A stretch of DNA of 64,000 nt from Rhodoferax sp. (GTDB taxonomy: Bacteria; Pseudomonadota; Gammaproteobacteria; Burkholderiales; Burkholderiaceae_C): assembly GCF_013297935.1 (NCBI RefSeq), contig NZ_JAAFIX010000002.1, forward strand, positions 310,001-374,000, in the 5' to 3' direction. Positions within the stretch are counted from its first letter, which is position 1, and each line of letters begins with the position of its first letter. A program made the position numbers and the translations under genes. The notes under the pieces are model-generated. The model worked only from the letters and a program-made list of their open reading frames with translations, was not told the DNA's origin and did no database searches. Shown here piece by piece: positions 1 through 8,760 of the stretch.

Positions 1-494
1 CTGAGCAGCTTGCTCACCTGCTTTTCATCCAGCGGGTGCTTGACGGTGACTTCATAGACCTTGGGCACATGGTGCTTGGGCGAGCTCATGCGGTGGATGA
101 ATTTGCCGTCATCGGTCAACAACAGCATGCCGGTGGTGTCCTGGTCAAGTCGCCCGACAGCCTGCACGCCCTGCACCGCCGCTTTTTGGGGCCGCAGTCG
201 CAGCGGGCTGGGCAGCAAGGTGTAGATGCTCGGATAGGTCGAGGGTTTCTGCGAGCACTCGGTACCTGCCGGCTTGTGCAGCATCAGGTAGGCGCGCTCC
301 GCGTAGGGCCAATCGACACCCTGCACCCGGAACTGCAGCCCTTCCGCTACAAATTCCATAGCTGACTGCGTAATGGTGACGGGGGCTAGACCTTGCTCGG
401 GCCCATACACCTGGACCAAACCCTGCTGAATCATGCCGGCACACACACGGCGGGTCCCGAATCCCTGCGAATAGAGAATTTCCTGTAATTGCAT
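1..494 (-). CDS. RsuA/RluE-family rRNA pseudouridine synthase (3' end outside window)
   Basis: The reading frame starts at an ATG whose first base is 494 and runs off the left edge, giving 164 residues. It is expected to isomerise one uridine of rRNA to pseudouridine. An N-terminal S4-like RNA-binding stretch (residues 1-58) is followed by the catalytic block. The family motif GRLDQDTTGMLLLT is at 114-127, with catalytic Asp117, and SSPKHHVPKVYEVT at 137-150 is also typical of RsuA/RluE. It is divergent from the HD-GYP gene. Residues 33-50 are encoded by a copy of the dispersed 55-bp repeat, so this stretch looks like an in-frame insertion in the linker between the two domains. Which rRNA position is modified cannot be told. 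Confidence 0.85.
   Translation of the reverse strand, partial: MQLQEILYSQGFGTRRVCAGMIQQGLVQVYGPEQGLAPVTITQSAMEFVAEGLQFRVQGVDWPYAERAYLMLHKPAGTECSQKPSTYPSIYTLLPSPLRLRPQKAAVQGVQAVGRLDQDTTGMLLLTDDGKFIHRMSSPKHHVPKVYEVTVKHPLDEKQVSKLL
346..400 (+). repeat. Dispersed 55-bp repeat, copy 1 (inside rsuA-like gene)
   Basis: The copy reads GCTACAAATTCC ATAGCTGACTGCG and ends with GGGGGCTAGACC. It matches the other copies at the ATAGCT, TGCG and GGGGCTAGA blocks. It lies in the coding region of the minus-strand pseudouridine synthase, in frame and without a stop codon. Confidence 0.6.
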
Positions 495-558
495 AGTCGT
501 AGTATCGCAGTGACATCCAGTAGACTGTGACGATTCGATTCCAACCGGGACCTGTGTC

Positions 559-2091
559 ATGACAGATGATTTGGTTTTCAGTGATGAGCCAGAAACGGAA
601 CTAGCCCGCAGCCATTCTGGCGCGCGATGGCAGGTTCTGGTGGTTGACGACGAGCCAGCCGTTCATGAGGTCACTAAACTGGTCATGTCCGATTTCGAAA
701 TGGACTGGCGCGGCTTGGAATTTTCCCACTGCTACAGTGCCGCCGAGGCGCGATCATTTTTGGCGCAACGCCAGGACATCGCTCTGATCCTGCTGGATGT
801 TGTGATGGAGTCGGAGCATGCCGGCCTTGAGCTCGCGAAATACATCCGGGAAGACCTAGGCAACCTCAACGTACGCATAGTCTTGCGCACAGGCCAGCCG
901 GGCCAGGCTCCCGAGGAACAAGTCATTCGTGACTACGACATCAACGACTACAAAGAAAAGACCGACCTGACCCGGCGCAAGCTCATTACCGTGTTTTACG
1001 CGGGTCTAAGGGCCTACCGAGACCTGATGCGGCTGGAAAACGCGCGCAGGGGTCTGGTCAGGTCAATCGAGGCCATCAGCGAAGTGTGCGACTCGCACAA
1101 TCTGCGCAGCTTTGCGTCCGCAGTACTGTCGCAGCTGAACTACCTTCTTGACTTGCAGGGCGAGGGCCTGTGTGCGAGTCGACTGTCGGCCTACACGGCC
1201 AATTCCGCCCACGGTAAGCTAAAAGTTCTTGCCGCCACCGACGCTTTTTCGCAGCTGATCTCCGAAGATAAGGTAGACAACCTGCCGGAAGCCGTCAGGA
1301 ACGCCATATTGCAGTCCTTGGGCGAGAAGGTCAGCCGGCACGGAGAACGCTTCTACGCCGGTTACTTCAAAACCAAGGCAGGCAGCGAGAGTCTGATTTA
1401 CATGGAGTTCCCGGAACCGATTTCAGATCAGTCCCGTGAGCTCCTTGAAATGTTTTCACGCAATGTTGCCAGCACCTATGACGGCCTGCTGTTGCGGGAA
1501 GAAACCCAAAACACCCAAAGTGACACGATTGCGGCCCTCGGAGGTGCGATTGAAGGCCGCGGGGGGGAAAGCGCACACCATGTGCAACGTGTGGGCGCAT
1601 TGGCCGCTCTTTTGGCACGCGCAAGCGGCCACAGTGACAACGAAGTTGAAATGATTCGCCTAGCCTCAACCCTGCATGATGTGGGCAAGGCAGGCATACC
1701 GGACCAAATTTTGTCAAAACCCGGCCCACTGTCTGAAGACGAATGGACAGTGATGCGGACCCATGCAGTCTTAGGTCACCAACTGCTGGACCAGTCAGAC
1801 TCCCGGCTGCATGCGTTGGGGGCACTTATTGCCCGCGAACACCATGAGCGCTGGGACGGCAGCGGCTACCCTGCCGGTCTAAAAGGAAGCGACATCAGCC
1901 TGGCCGGCCGCATCGCTGCCGTGGCAGACGTTTTAGATTCTTTGGTATCGGCCAGCCCCTATAAGCCGGCGTGGGAGCTGGCCAAGGCCTTGGATTACCT
2001 CTATCGAGAGGCAGGGAAACACTTCGACCCCGAGTTAGTTCAACGCCTGAAAGAAAATTTGCCCGAGGTGGAGCGGATCTACAAGGGGTAG
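559..2091 (+). CDS. HD-GYP response regulator, putative cyclic-di-GMP phosphodiesterase
   Basis: A 510-residue two-component output protein. Residues 24-145 form a receiver domain with the acidic pair Asp30-Asp31, phosphoacceptor Asp80 and a Lys at 132 or 134. Residues about 150-320 resemble the DUF3369 sensory segment. Residues 325-505 form an HD-GYP domain with HD at 373-374, HHE at 428-430 and GSGYP at 434-438, so the metal ligands and signature are complete and c-di-GMP hydrolysis is expected. No partner kinase is adjacent; the histidine kinase at 43.7 kb is distant and no link is implied. The gene is divergent from rsuA and appears to be transcribed alone. Cytoplasmic. Confidence 0.92.
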   Translation: MTDDLVFSDEPETELARSHSGARWQVLVVDDEPAVHEVTKLVMSDFEMDWRGLEFSHCYSAAEARSFLAQRQDIALILLDVVMESEHAGLELAKYIREDLGNLNVRIVLRTGQPGQAPEEQVIRDYDINDYKEKTDLTRRKLITVFYAGLRAYRDLMRLENARRGLVRSIEAISEVCDSHNLRSFASAVLSQLNYLLDLQGEGLCASRLSAYTANSAHGKLKVLAATDAFSQLISEDKVDNLPEAVRNAILQSLGEKVSRHGERFYAGYFKTKAGSESLIYMEFPEPISDQSRELLEMFSRNVASTYDGLLLREETQNTQSDTIAALGGAIEGRGGESAHHVQRVGALAALLARASGHSDNEVEMIRLASTLHDVGKAGIPDQILSKPGPLSEDEWTVMRTHAVLGHQLLDQSDSRLHALGALIAREHHERWDGSGYPAGLKGSDISLAGRIAAVADVLDSLVSASPYKPAWELAKALDYLYREAGKHFDPELVQRLKENLPEVERIYKG

Positions 2092-2223
2092 GTGGGCCGG
2101 GCGTCAATAGTCTGACTCACCCACGCCCGGAGAAAATTCGTCCGTAGCATAAAAAGGGAAAGGCAGATAAACTTTCCCCCAAGACTAAGACCCCGTAGAG
2201 GGTCCTACTTTCAGGGCGTAGAC

Positions 2224-2913
2224 ATGTTTTTTTCATTTGCCGGCGGCCTCCTGCTCGGTCTCTTTGTGGCCTATTGGCGTCACCGTTATCTGAAAAGACA
2301 ACGTCGCAGAATACCGTCCGTCTGGCCGCTTAAAGTCCGCGCCATGGTAAACAGCCGGGAGCGCAAGGTGTGGTTGTGGCTGACGAAAGTCATGTTCGAC
2401 CAGCAGGTTCTCGTGAAACTACCGGTGACGCGCTTCACCATTCCGTCGGAACAAACTGAAGCCACCCATTGGTACAAACTTCTCAACGGTGTGTATTGCA
2501 CCTTCACCGTGTGTGGCTTGGACGGTAAAGTCATTGGTTGTGTGGATGTGCCGGGCGCAACCGGACTGTCATTGGGCAACCAGACCTTGAAGCACACTCT
2601 GCTGGAACAATGTGGAGTGCGTTATTGGGTGGTCGACCCTGACAACCTGCCCCACCTGACCCAAATCCGCACGGCCTTTCTGGGTGAACATGCAGCCATG
2701 GCGGCCCCGGAGAAACCTCTAGACACGCGGTTTCAAAACGTGCGGGAGCACTTGCAGGCGGCAGTGACCCGCCGCCGCCAAAGCAAGTCGGCGGAAACCT
2801 CTGGTTTTACGCCACTGGCCAGTGGCGAGTTTCAGGAAAGCCGCCTTGCTTCAGGCTGGGAGCTGAACTCGTTTGTCAGCCCGCTGGATAGCCGGATGGA
2901 CAAACTGCAATAA
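2224..2913 (+). CDS. Membrane-anchored DUF2726-like protein
   Basis: 229 residues. Residues 2-18 form one hydrophobic segment followed by a very basic stretch (WRHRYLKRQRRR), so the protein is probably anchored by its N terminus with the rest in the cytoplasm. Residues 48-160 resemble DUF2726, a degenerate restriction-endonuclease-like fold: an ERKVWLWL helix, a QQVLVKLPVTRF strand, a CTFTVCGLDGKVIGCVDV hairpin and RYWVVDP. The tail is low-complexity and Ser/Arg-rich. The function is unknown. It lies convergent to the photolyase cassette, 9 bp from its last gene. The family call is from motif memory and is moderate. Confidence 0.6.
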   Translation: MFFSFAGGLLLGLFVAYWRHRYLKRQRRRIPSVWPLKVRAMVNSRERKVWLWLTKVMFDQQVLVKLPVTRFTIPSEQTEATHWYKLLNGVYCTFTVCGLDGKVIGCVDVPGATGLSLGNQTLKHTLLEQCGVRYWVVDPDNLPHLTQIRTAFLGEHAAMAAPEKPLDTRFQNVREHLQAAVTRRRQSKSAETSGFTPLASGEFQESRLASGWELNSFVSPLDSRMDKLQ

Positions 2914-2922
2914 GCGGGTGGC

Positions 2923-4485
2923 CTACAGAGCGTTCAAATCGGCGCGCAGAGCCCGGGCTTTCTCCATCAAAGCGTCCTTAACGTCCGGCTGCATTTTTTC
3001 AAGCTGCCGGTAGGCCATGCCGATGCGCGGGTTGTGGGCGAGGCGACGGTGGTGCCGTTCATAAAACTCCCAATAGAGCGCATTAAACGGACACGCGCTG
3101 TCGCCGGTTTTTTGCCTTTTGTCGTAGCGACAGTCACGACAATGATCTCCCATCCGATCGAGATATGCGGCGCTTGATACGTAAGGCTTGGTGGCCAAAC
3201 CTCCACCATCGGCAAATTGACTCATTCCGACGGTGTTGGGGAGCTCGACCCACTCAAACGCATCGATATAGATTCCCAAATACCACTGGTGCAGAGCATG
3301 CGGGTTGAGGCCAGCCAGCAGAGCGAAATTACCGATGACCATCAACCGCTGAATATGGTGCGCATGGGCCATGTCAAGTGATTGGGTAATAGCTGCCGAC
3401 ACGCACGCCATCCTGGTCTTCCCGGTCCAAAACCAATCAGGCAAATCCGCTTGGTGGTCGAAGAAATTATGGGATTCGTAGCCGGGCATGGTCGCCCAAT
3501 ACACACCGCGCACGTATTCGCGCCACCCCAATATCTGGCGGATATAGCCCTCCGCAGCCGGCAAGGGTGCATGCCCTTCTCGCCAAGCCCGGGCGACACG
3601 CTCAACCACCTCTTGGGGTGACAACATCTTGGTATTCAGCGCAAAAGAGAGCAGCGAGTGAAAGAGCCGCCGTGCTTTGCTGCTCAGTGCATCTTGAAAA
3701 TCACCAAAGTACGGCAGAACGCCGGTCACAAAGGTCTCCAACTGAACCAGCGCCTCCCGACGACTCACCGGCCAATGAAAGTCTGCAGCGGACGGGTTCC
3801 CGAAGGTTTTAACCCCGGCCTGCAGAATCTGCTGCCAGAGTACCGAGTGGTCATGCAGAGGCCTGAAGTCTGCCGGCTCAGGGGGCACACCTTTCCAAGC
3901 CTTGCGGTTCTCGCTGTCGAAATTCCATTGGCCGCCCTCGGGCTCCAGCTTGGCATCGAGCAATACCGCATGGCGTTTGCGCATCTGGCGGTAAAACGTT
4001 TCCATCAACCACCGTACGCCGGGCTTGAACATGCTTTGCGCCTGGTGGCGCCCGGTGTAAAAGTGCTCGCTCGACACCATGCGCCCGGCATAGTTGCCAG
4101 ACGCCTCGGCGTGAACCATGTGCGCTTTGAGCAGCTCATCCAGTCGAAACTCGTCCGGCTCCTGGTACTCCAGCACAGATGCACCGGTGTCCAGCATGAT
4201 CCGGTCCAGAATCTCGCCCATGGGCAGATGACTCTCAGGCTGATCAATCCGCACATAGTGCACACGGTGCCCCTGCTCCACCAATGCAGCGGCAAAAGCG
4301 CGCATGGCGGCAAAAATAGCGATCACCTTTTGCGCATGATGACGGACATAGTCGGTTTCTTGCCGCACTTCCATCATCACATAAAGCACCCCCGGGTCGC
4401 CACTGGAAAACCAGCTGTGCGCAGGATTAAGCTGATCCCCCAACACGAGACGAACCGCGTGAGTCTTTAAGGTTTTTTCTGTCAT
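2923..4485 (-). CDS. phrB: Prokaryotic (6-4) photolyase, FeS-BCP (PhrB/CryPro) family
   Basis: A 520-residue flavoprotein expected to use blue light to repair (6-4) pyrimidine photoproducts. It opens with RLVLGDQLNP, the N-terminal mark of this branch. Four cysteines that would bind a 4Fe-4S cluster lie at 361, 449, 452 and 465. Their spacing (88, 3, 13) equals that of Agrobacterium PhrB (350, 438, 441, 454, from memory). ATG 4485 is chosen because it overlaps the stop of the cry-DASH gene as ATGA and has GGAG nine bases upstream; an alternative ATG at 4500 adds five residues. It is the last gene of a four-gene photolyase cassette. Repair activity is inferred from family membership. Confidence 0.9.
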   Translation of the reverse strand: MTEKTLKTHAVRLVLGDQLNPAHSWFSSGDPGVLYVMMEVRQETDYVRHHAQKVIAIFAAMRAFAAALVEQGHRVHYVRIDQPESHLPMGEILDRIMLDTGASVLEYQEPDEFRLDELLKAHMVHAEASGNYAGRMVSSEHFYTGRHQAQSMFKPGVRWLMETFYRQMRKRHAVLLDAKLEPEGGQWNFDSENRKAWKGVPPEPADFRPLHDHSVLWQQILQAGVKTFGNPSAADFHWPVSRREALVQLETFVTGVLPYFGDFQDALSSKARRLFHSLLSFALNTKMLSPQEVVERVARAWREGHAPLPAAEGYIRQILGWREYVRGVYWATMPGYESHNFFDHQADLPDWFWTGKTRMACVSAAITQSLDMAHAHHIQRLMVIGNFALLAGLNPHALHQWYLGIYIDAFEWVELPNTVGMSQFADGGGLATKPYVSSAAYLDRMGDHCRDCRYDKRQKTGDSACPFNALYWEFYERHHRRLAHNPRIGMAYRQLEKMQPDVKDALMEKARALRADLNAL

Positions 4486-5822
4486 GCCGCAGCACTCCAT
4501 AAAGCCCGGTACACACCGTCCGGGTCATGTTCAGCCGTCTGCTTGGGCACATTGAATCGACGCCCGCCTCGGGGGTCGGTCCCTAGCCCGGCGATGTACA
4601 GCCAATTGCTTTGGTTGGAGTACACGTCATAGTCCAGCAGCTGCGATTCGAACCAAGCTGCTCCAGCCCGCCAATCGCCGCCCAGATCGTAGATCCAGAA
4701 ACTCGCCAGAATTTGTCGCATGCGGTTGGAGCTGTACCCACTGAAAGCCAACTCCCGCATGCCCGCATCGACCAGTTCACAGCCTGTGCGGCCTTGCGTC
4801 CAATGCGCAAAGGCCCGCTGGTGTTTCTCTGGCTTCACCGGCGGGGAGGCATCGCCCAAGCCGCGCCCCCGGTAGAGAGCGCCACCATACTGCTGGTGTA
4901 AGCAACGAAAATACTCACGCCACAAAAGCTCAAACCAAAGCCAATAGCTGCCGTCGTTCTGGCCGTGGCGATCTTCATAGGACCGTAAAGCCAAAATAAT
5001 CTCCCGGGCCGAGACAGCACCGACTGCCAACCAAGGAGACCATTTGCTGGAGTAGTCCATGCCCGTCAGCCCGTTGCGCGTTGCTTTGTATTGCGCCACC
5101 CGCCCGGACGCAAAGTAGGTATCCAAGTAACGGTGTGCTCCCGCATTCCCCGCCGTCACACTGGAGGCAACCCCCTCCTGCCAAAGAAAAGCGGAGCGCG
5201 GATCGAGTCCGGACTCCCCTGCCGGCGGAGTCGCCAAGCACTCCACGAAAAACGGCAAGTCCCCGGGCGCCACCGCGAAACCACGTGCTGCTGACGGCGC
5301 AGGCAAAGGTGGCGGCACCGGCACGCGAGCCCGCTCCACAGCATTACGGAATTGGCTGAAGACAGCTGGCAAAGCCTCGACCGCAAAAGGTAGGGATGAA
5401 GCATCAAACAGCCTACAGCCCCACCGCGCATGCACCTCCAAGCCGGCACCGCGCAGTGCAACCAGCTCAGCTTGTTCGTAGGGTGCGGCAATGTCCGAGC
5501 AATACACGGCACTGGCTCCCACGCGCCTCGCCAGGGACGGGATAACCTTTGGGGCAGCGCCGCGCAAAATCCAAAGCACCACACCCTGCCCGGACAGCTC
5601 TTGCTGGAGCGCTTGCACATTGGCGTGCCACCATTGGAGTCGCACGGCCCCCGGTTGCTCAGCGCCCCAGCGCTGCTCCATTGCGGCCATTGCAGGCTCA
5701 AATGCCAAGGCCACGATCGGCTGCCCGGTCGCACAGGCTTGAACCCAGGCCGGGTTGTCGCGGAGCCTCAAGTCATTGCGAAACCAGAAAATAATGGGCG
5801 TGGACACGCTGTCAGCCTGCAT
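4482..5822 (-). CDS. Cryptochrome DASH-type photolyase
   Basis: 446 residues. N-terminal Rossmann-like photolyase domain ([12 protein letters not shown] at 12-23) followed by the helical FAD domain. DASH hallmarks include [57 protein letters not shown] and a C-terminal [18 protein letters not shown]. Family members bind FAD and a folate antenna, repair cyclobutane dimers in single-stranded DNA and some have signalling roles. The start overlaps the DUF2256 gene by 11 bp and the stop overlaps the (6-4) photolyase start as ATGA, so the genes are almost certainly co-translated. Confidence 0.92.
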   Translation of the reverse strand: MQADSVSTPIIFWFRNDLRLRDNPAWVQACATGQPIVALAFEPAMAAMEQRWGAEQPGAVRLQWWHANVQALQQELSGQGVVLWILRGAAPKVIPSLARRVGASAVYCSDIAAPYEQAELVALRGAGLEVHARWGCRLFDASSLPFAVEALPAVFSQFRNAVERARVPVPPPLPAPSAARGFAVAPGDLPFFVECLATPPAGESGLDPRSAFLWQEGVASSVTAGNAGAHRYLDTYFASGRVAQYKATRNGLTGMDYSSKWSPWLAVGAVSAREIILALRSYEDRHGQNDGSYWLWFELLWREYFRCLHQQYGGALYRGRGLGDASPPVKPEKHQRAFAHWTQGRTGCELVDAGMRELAFSGYSSNRMRQILASFWIYDLGGDWRAGAAWFESQLLDYDVYSNQSNWLYIAGLGTDPRGGRRFNVPKQTAEHDPDGVYRALWSAAA

Positions 5823-5967
5823 TTTGTTTGCCCCCGCTGCGACGACACCGCTCAGAGCAGTATTTCACCTCCGCCCAGACCTTCTCCCACTTTTTGCGCC
5901 ATTGAAACGGCAGGCCGCAAGCAGCGCATGCCTTCGACGGCAGTTCACTTTTCTTACGCATCTTCAT
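5812..5967 (-). CDS. DUF2256 family zinc-ribbon protein, 51 residues
   Basis: A small gene found by translating the gap between two photolyase genes; it is 51 codons plus TGA. The protein is basic and has two cysteine pairs, CAAC at 14-17 and CSER C at 37-41, plus the core [20 protein letters not shown] (21-40), which is the DUF2256 signature. The cysteines suggest a small zinc ribbon. Its ATG overlaps the upstream photolyase stop as ATGA, and its last codons overlap the cry-DASH start. From memory, DUF2256 genes often sit beside cryptochrome/photolyase genes; their molecular role is not known to me. A DNA-binding or chaperone partner of a photolyase would be a guess. Confidence 0.88.
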   Translation of the reverse strand: MKMRKKSELPSKACAACGLPFQWRKKWEKVWAEVKYCSERCRRSGGKQNAG

Positions 5968-7508
5968 AGCAACTCCAATTGGGCAGGCGCCGCCATGCCG
6001 GGTGCCGCGCGGCTGCGTTTTCGCACCAGGTTCCGGGAGCCGTGCTGTTGGACGATGGCCGCTTTGGCGGCCTTGACGTCGGGTCGTGCGCGGAGCTGAA
6101 ACAAGCGGGCTTTGGCCAGCCGGGTGGCTTGTTCCAAGTCCACCAGAGGAACGGGTAAATCTGCATCCTCACCGCCCACGCGCAAACCGCAACGCGCCTG
6201 CATGTCCGCGGGCATGCGCCATGGCTCGAACAACCAAGCATCAGGCACTTTGCGCATAGCCGGCAACCAGTGGCGCACGAACTGGCCCTCGGGGTCCTGG
6301 TCCTGCGCTTGCTTGATCGGGTTGTAAATGCGGGCCGTATTGATGCCGGTGGTGCCCGACTGCATCTGCATCTGGCTCCAGTGAATGCCGGGCTCGTAGT
6401 CCAGAAACTCTGTCGCCAGCCATTCGCCCACCGGCCGCCAATGCAACCACAAAGGGTAGGCGGCCACCGAAACCAGCATGGCCCGCATCCGGAAATTCAG
6501 CCACCCTGTCTGCCGCAGCATGGCCACACACGCATCGACCAGCGGCCAGCCGGTTCGCCCTGCCACCAAGGCCGCAAAATGCGCCGGGTTGTGCTCGCTT
6601 TCGCGCAGCCCGTCGTAGCCCCTGTGCATATTGGCAAACTCGATAGAGGGCTCGGATTCAAGCTTTTGAATGAAGTGGCAATGCCAATGCAAACGGCTAC
6701 CGAATGCGGCCAATCCGGCCATTTGTTTGGCTTCCAGCGGCGGCGGCCCATTGCGTGCCAACTCCACACTCTGCCAGACCTCCCGCACACTCAGGCAGCC
6801 CCATGCGAGGTAAGGTGAAAGCCGGGAACATGCATCAACCGCCCGGAGTGGCGAAGAAATACCGCCACGGTATTGCCTGCTCCTACTTTGGATGAAACTG
6901 CGCAGAAGTTGCATACCGGCCACCCGACCGCCAAGCTGCCGAGCGGGCTTGTCGGCTTGCGCAAGGCCAAGGGCTTCAGCATCCGGCGGAGGTGGCTCTG
7001 CCCATGGCAATGCCACGGACTGGGCTCTGTAGCTGTCAGCTGTTTCGGCCTGAGGAGAGCCCATCTGCCTGTGCCAGTGCCGGCTCCACGCATCGCGATT
7101 CGCTCTGCCCCGCTGTACACCGAATTGCGGCAGCTCGTGCCATGCGAGTTGGTGGCGCCGGCACCACTGGGCTACCGCGCGATCCCGCTGGAAGCTGGCG
7201 TCATTGCCGGTTTCCTGGTGTGAATAGAGTGCAGTAAATGGAGCGGCTGCATACAGCCGGGCCAGAAAATCAGGCGCATCCTCAGTCACCACCTGCAACT
7301 GCAGCCCCACCGACCGGAGGCTTGTCCACAGGTCCCTGAGGGACTCGATCATGAATCGGTAGTGCTGGGTTGCGGCATCGGCTTGGCGCCACAACGCAGG
7401 CTCTATGCAGAACACACAGAGCACCGGGCCTGCAGCCACCGCCTGCGCCAGCGCAGCGTGATCGTGTATGCGGAGATCTCTCTTAAACCAAACGACGCTG
7501 TACGACAT
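5964..7508 (-). CDS. Divergent class I-like cryptochrome/photolyase family protein
   Basis: 514 residues from ATG 7508 (a GTG at 7523 is possible but lies against the base of a hairpin). The N-terminal domain has [16 protein letters not shown] (5-20); the FAD domain has [16 protein letters not shown] (230-245), a distinctive [14 protein letters not shown] (271-284) and [18 protein letters not shown] (319-336). The region aligning with NNGGWQW of class I photolyases reads HWSQMQM (376-382), so the tryptophan next to the flavin appears to be Met380. A basic C-terminal tail of about 60 residues follows. It is the first gene of the cassette. It could be a repair enzyme with another electron route, or a photoreceptor; the sequence alone does not decide. 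Confidence 0.85.
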   Translation of the reverse strand: MSYSVVWFKRDLRIHDHAALAQAVAAGPVLCVFCIEPALWRQADAATQHYRFMIESLRDLWTSLRSVGLQLQVVTEDAPDFLARLYAAAPFTALYSHQETGNDASFQRDRAVAQWCRRHQLAWHELPQFGVQRGRANRDAWSRHWHRQMGSPQAETADSYRAQSVALPWAEPPPPDAEALGLAQADKPARQLGGRVAGMQLLRSFIQSRSRQYRGGISSPLRAVDACSRLSPYLAWGCLSVREVWQSVELARNGPPPLEAKQMAGLAAFGSRLHWHCHFIQKLESEPSIEFANMHRGYDGLRESEHNPAHFAALVAGRTGWPLVDACVAMLRQTGWLNFRMRAMLVSVAAYPLWLHWRPVGEWLATEFLDYEPGIHWSQMQMQSGTTGINTARIYNPIKQAQDQDPEGQFVRHWLPAMRKVPDAWLFEPWRMPADMQARCGLRVGGEDADLPVPLVDLEQATRLAKARLFQLRARPDVKAAKAAIVQQHGSRNLVRKRSRAAPGMAAPAQLELL

Positions 7509-7514
7509 GAGCGT

Positions 7515-7545
7515 AAAAACCACGGCCCAGCAACATGGCTGGGCC
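7515..7545 (-). terminator. Hairpin plus U-run directly before the photolyase cassette
   Basis: On the minus strand GGCCCAGC (7545-7538), a 6-base loop and GCTGGGCC (7531-7524) form a perfect 8-bp stem. GTGG and TTTTT (7519-7515) follow, only six bases before ATG 7508. It may be the terminator of the transaldolase operon, an attenuator of the photolyase cassette, or both. Confidence 0.6.
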
Positions 7546-7605
7546 GCAAGTATCGCGAATCACGCAGCGCTCTGCAGGTCGCCAGCACATGCCCCTGAAA
7601 ACCGA

Positions 7606-8283
7606 TCAGTGTTGCGTGATCTTCAGGCTGGACTGGATGTCGAGGTCGAACTGCTTCACAGCACTTTGTGTCAGCGCATCGGTGCTCCAAGCGACCAGAC
7701 TGGCCGGTGGCAAAGTAACCGCAGCAGCGCCGACAGCCACCAATTGCCCCAGCACTTCCGGCGTCTTGATGCTGGCTGCCAATAGACGGGGGCCCGTGGC
7801 CTGCACCGCAACACAGGCCTCCATGAGAGCCCAGACGTTGCGCCCATCGTTGGCCAAGCGGCCGACATAGGGCGCCACATATTGCACCCCTTTGTGCTGT
7901 GCCCACAAAAGTTGCACTGCATTGGATAAACCGGTCAGCAGCACGTCTTGCTGCTCTGCACGCACGGCATCAATGCAAGCATCCCACTCAGGGGCGCAAG
8001 GCAGCTTGATGGTCAAGCCCACCTTGCGGGCCACGGCAGCAGGTTGCAGAGCTTTGAGCCACTCTCTGGCTTGCTCTGGTTGGCTATTCGGCAGCTGCAC
8101 CATGAGCTCCGCGAGTCCGTGGTCTGCCACTGCAGATATCAACCCCAAGTAGGTATTGAGTGTGACAGGAAGTCCCGCCTGAAACACCAGACTAGGGTTG
8201 GTGGTCACACCTTGCACGGGGGGGCAACCCACCGGTAACGCCCACGACTCGGCACGGGCGGAGTCCAGGTAAATTTTTGCCAT
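7606..8283 (-). CDS. Transaldolase-family protein (TalC/fructose-6-phosphate aldolase-like)
   Basis: 225 residues from ATG 8283; a GTG at 8310 would add nine residues that do not look conserved. The small TIM-barrel transaldolase type is recognised by the opening KIYLDSARAE, GVTTNPSLVFQAG, the VGLTIKLPC strand carrying the presumed Schiff-base Lys, and YVAPYVGRLANDG. Such proteins cleave or transfer a dihydroxyacetone unit from sugar phosphates such as fructose 6-phosphate. It is last in the minus-strand arm of the sugar locus behind a FucU-like mutarotase and an ABC ATPase, which fits a role in metabolising the imported sugar. Substrate unknown. Confidence 0.82.
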   Translation of the reverse strand: MAKIYLDSARAESWALPVGCPPVQGVTTNPSLVFQAGLPVTLNTYLGLISAVADHGLAELMVQLPNSQPEQAREWLKALQPAAVARKVGLTIKLPCAPEWDACIDAVRAEQQDVLLTGLSNAVQLLWAQHKGVQYVAPYVGRLANDGRNVWALMEACVAVQATGPRLLAASIKTPEVLGQLVAVGAAAVTLPPASLVAWSTDALTQSAVKQFDLDIQSSLKITQH

Positions 8284-8322
8284 ATGGTCTTTTCTCAAGG
8301 TACCGGCCACGCCGGCTTTCCC

Positions 8323-8760
8323 TCAGAGGATAACGCCCTTGCAAAACATGGCATTGCCGTAGGCGGTGACTTCGCCGCTTTGGACGATGACACTCGCGCC
8401 CTTGATCTTGTCGTAAAACGCAAAGCGCTCTACGGCTTCAACGCGGTCTGCCGGCAAGCCCTCATTGGCCAACAAAGCCACCACCGACGCCTGAGCCGGA
8501 GTCTGGTGACCTTGCGGGCTGTGACAGACTTGCATAAAGGCTGCCGGGCAGCTGACATCTTCCGCCAGTGGAAACACGGACAGCACGGCCCGGCTTACCC
8601 GTTCAAGGCTGTGGCCCGGCAGACGCACCAGCGCTTTGCCCTTGCCTAAGAAATCGGCCGTGAAATTGGCATCCACCACCGCGACCCATTCGCCATGCCC
8701 CATGGCGGACAAATACATCAGCAATTCGGGAGTCAACAGAGGGTCGAGACCTTTTAGCAT
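8323..8760 (-). CDS. RbsD/FucU-family sugar mutarotase
   Basis: 145 residues, the usual length for this family. MLKGLDPLLTPELLMYL at the start, then MGHGEW with the family His near residue 22, VVDANFTAD, and a C-terminal RFAFYDKIKGASVIVQSGE (128-132 region to the tail) are characteristic. RbsD/FucU proteins interconvert anomers of free sugars such as ribose or fucose and supply the correct anomer to a kinase. The start overlaps the ABC ATPase stop by 7 bp, so the two are coupled. In this context it probably acts on the sugar brought in by the neighbouring ABC system. Confidence 0.87.
   Translation of the reverse strand: MLKGLDPLLTPELLMYLSAMGHGEWVAVVDANFTADFLGKGKALVRLPGHSLERVSRAVLSVFPLAEDVSCPAAFMQVCHSPQGHQTPAQASVVALLANEGLPADRVEAVERFAFYDKIKGASVIVQSGEVTAYGNAMFCKGVIL

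Noticed and set aside
145..516. 123-residue minus-strand open frame at the left edge
   Set aside because: It is out of frame with the RsuA-type protein, whose conserved GRLD and PKVYEV motifs are read in another frame starting at 494.
3658..4470. 270-residue plus-strand open frame
   Set aside because: Antisense shadow of the (6-4) photolyase gene, with no family features.
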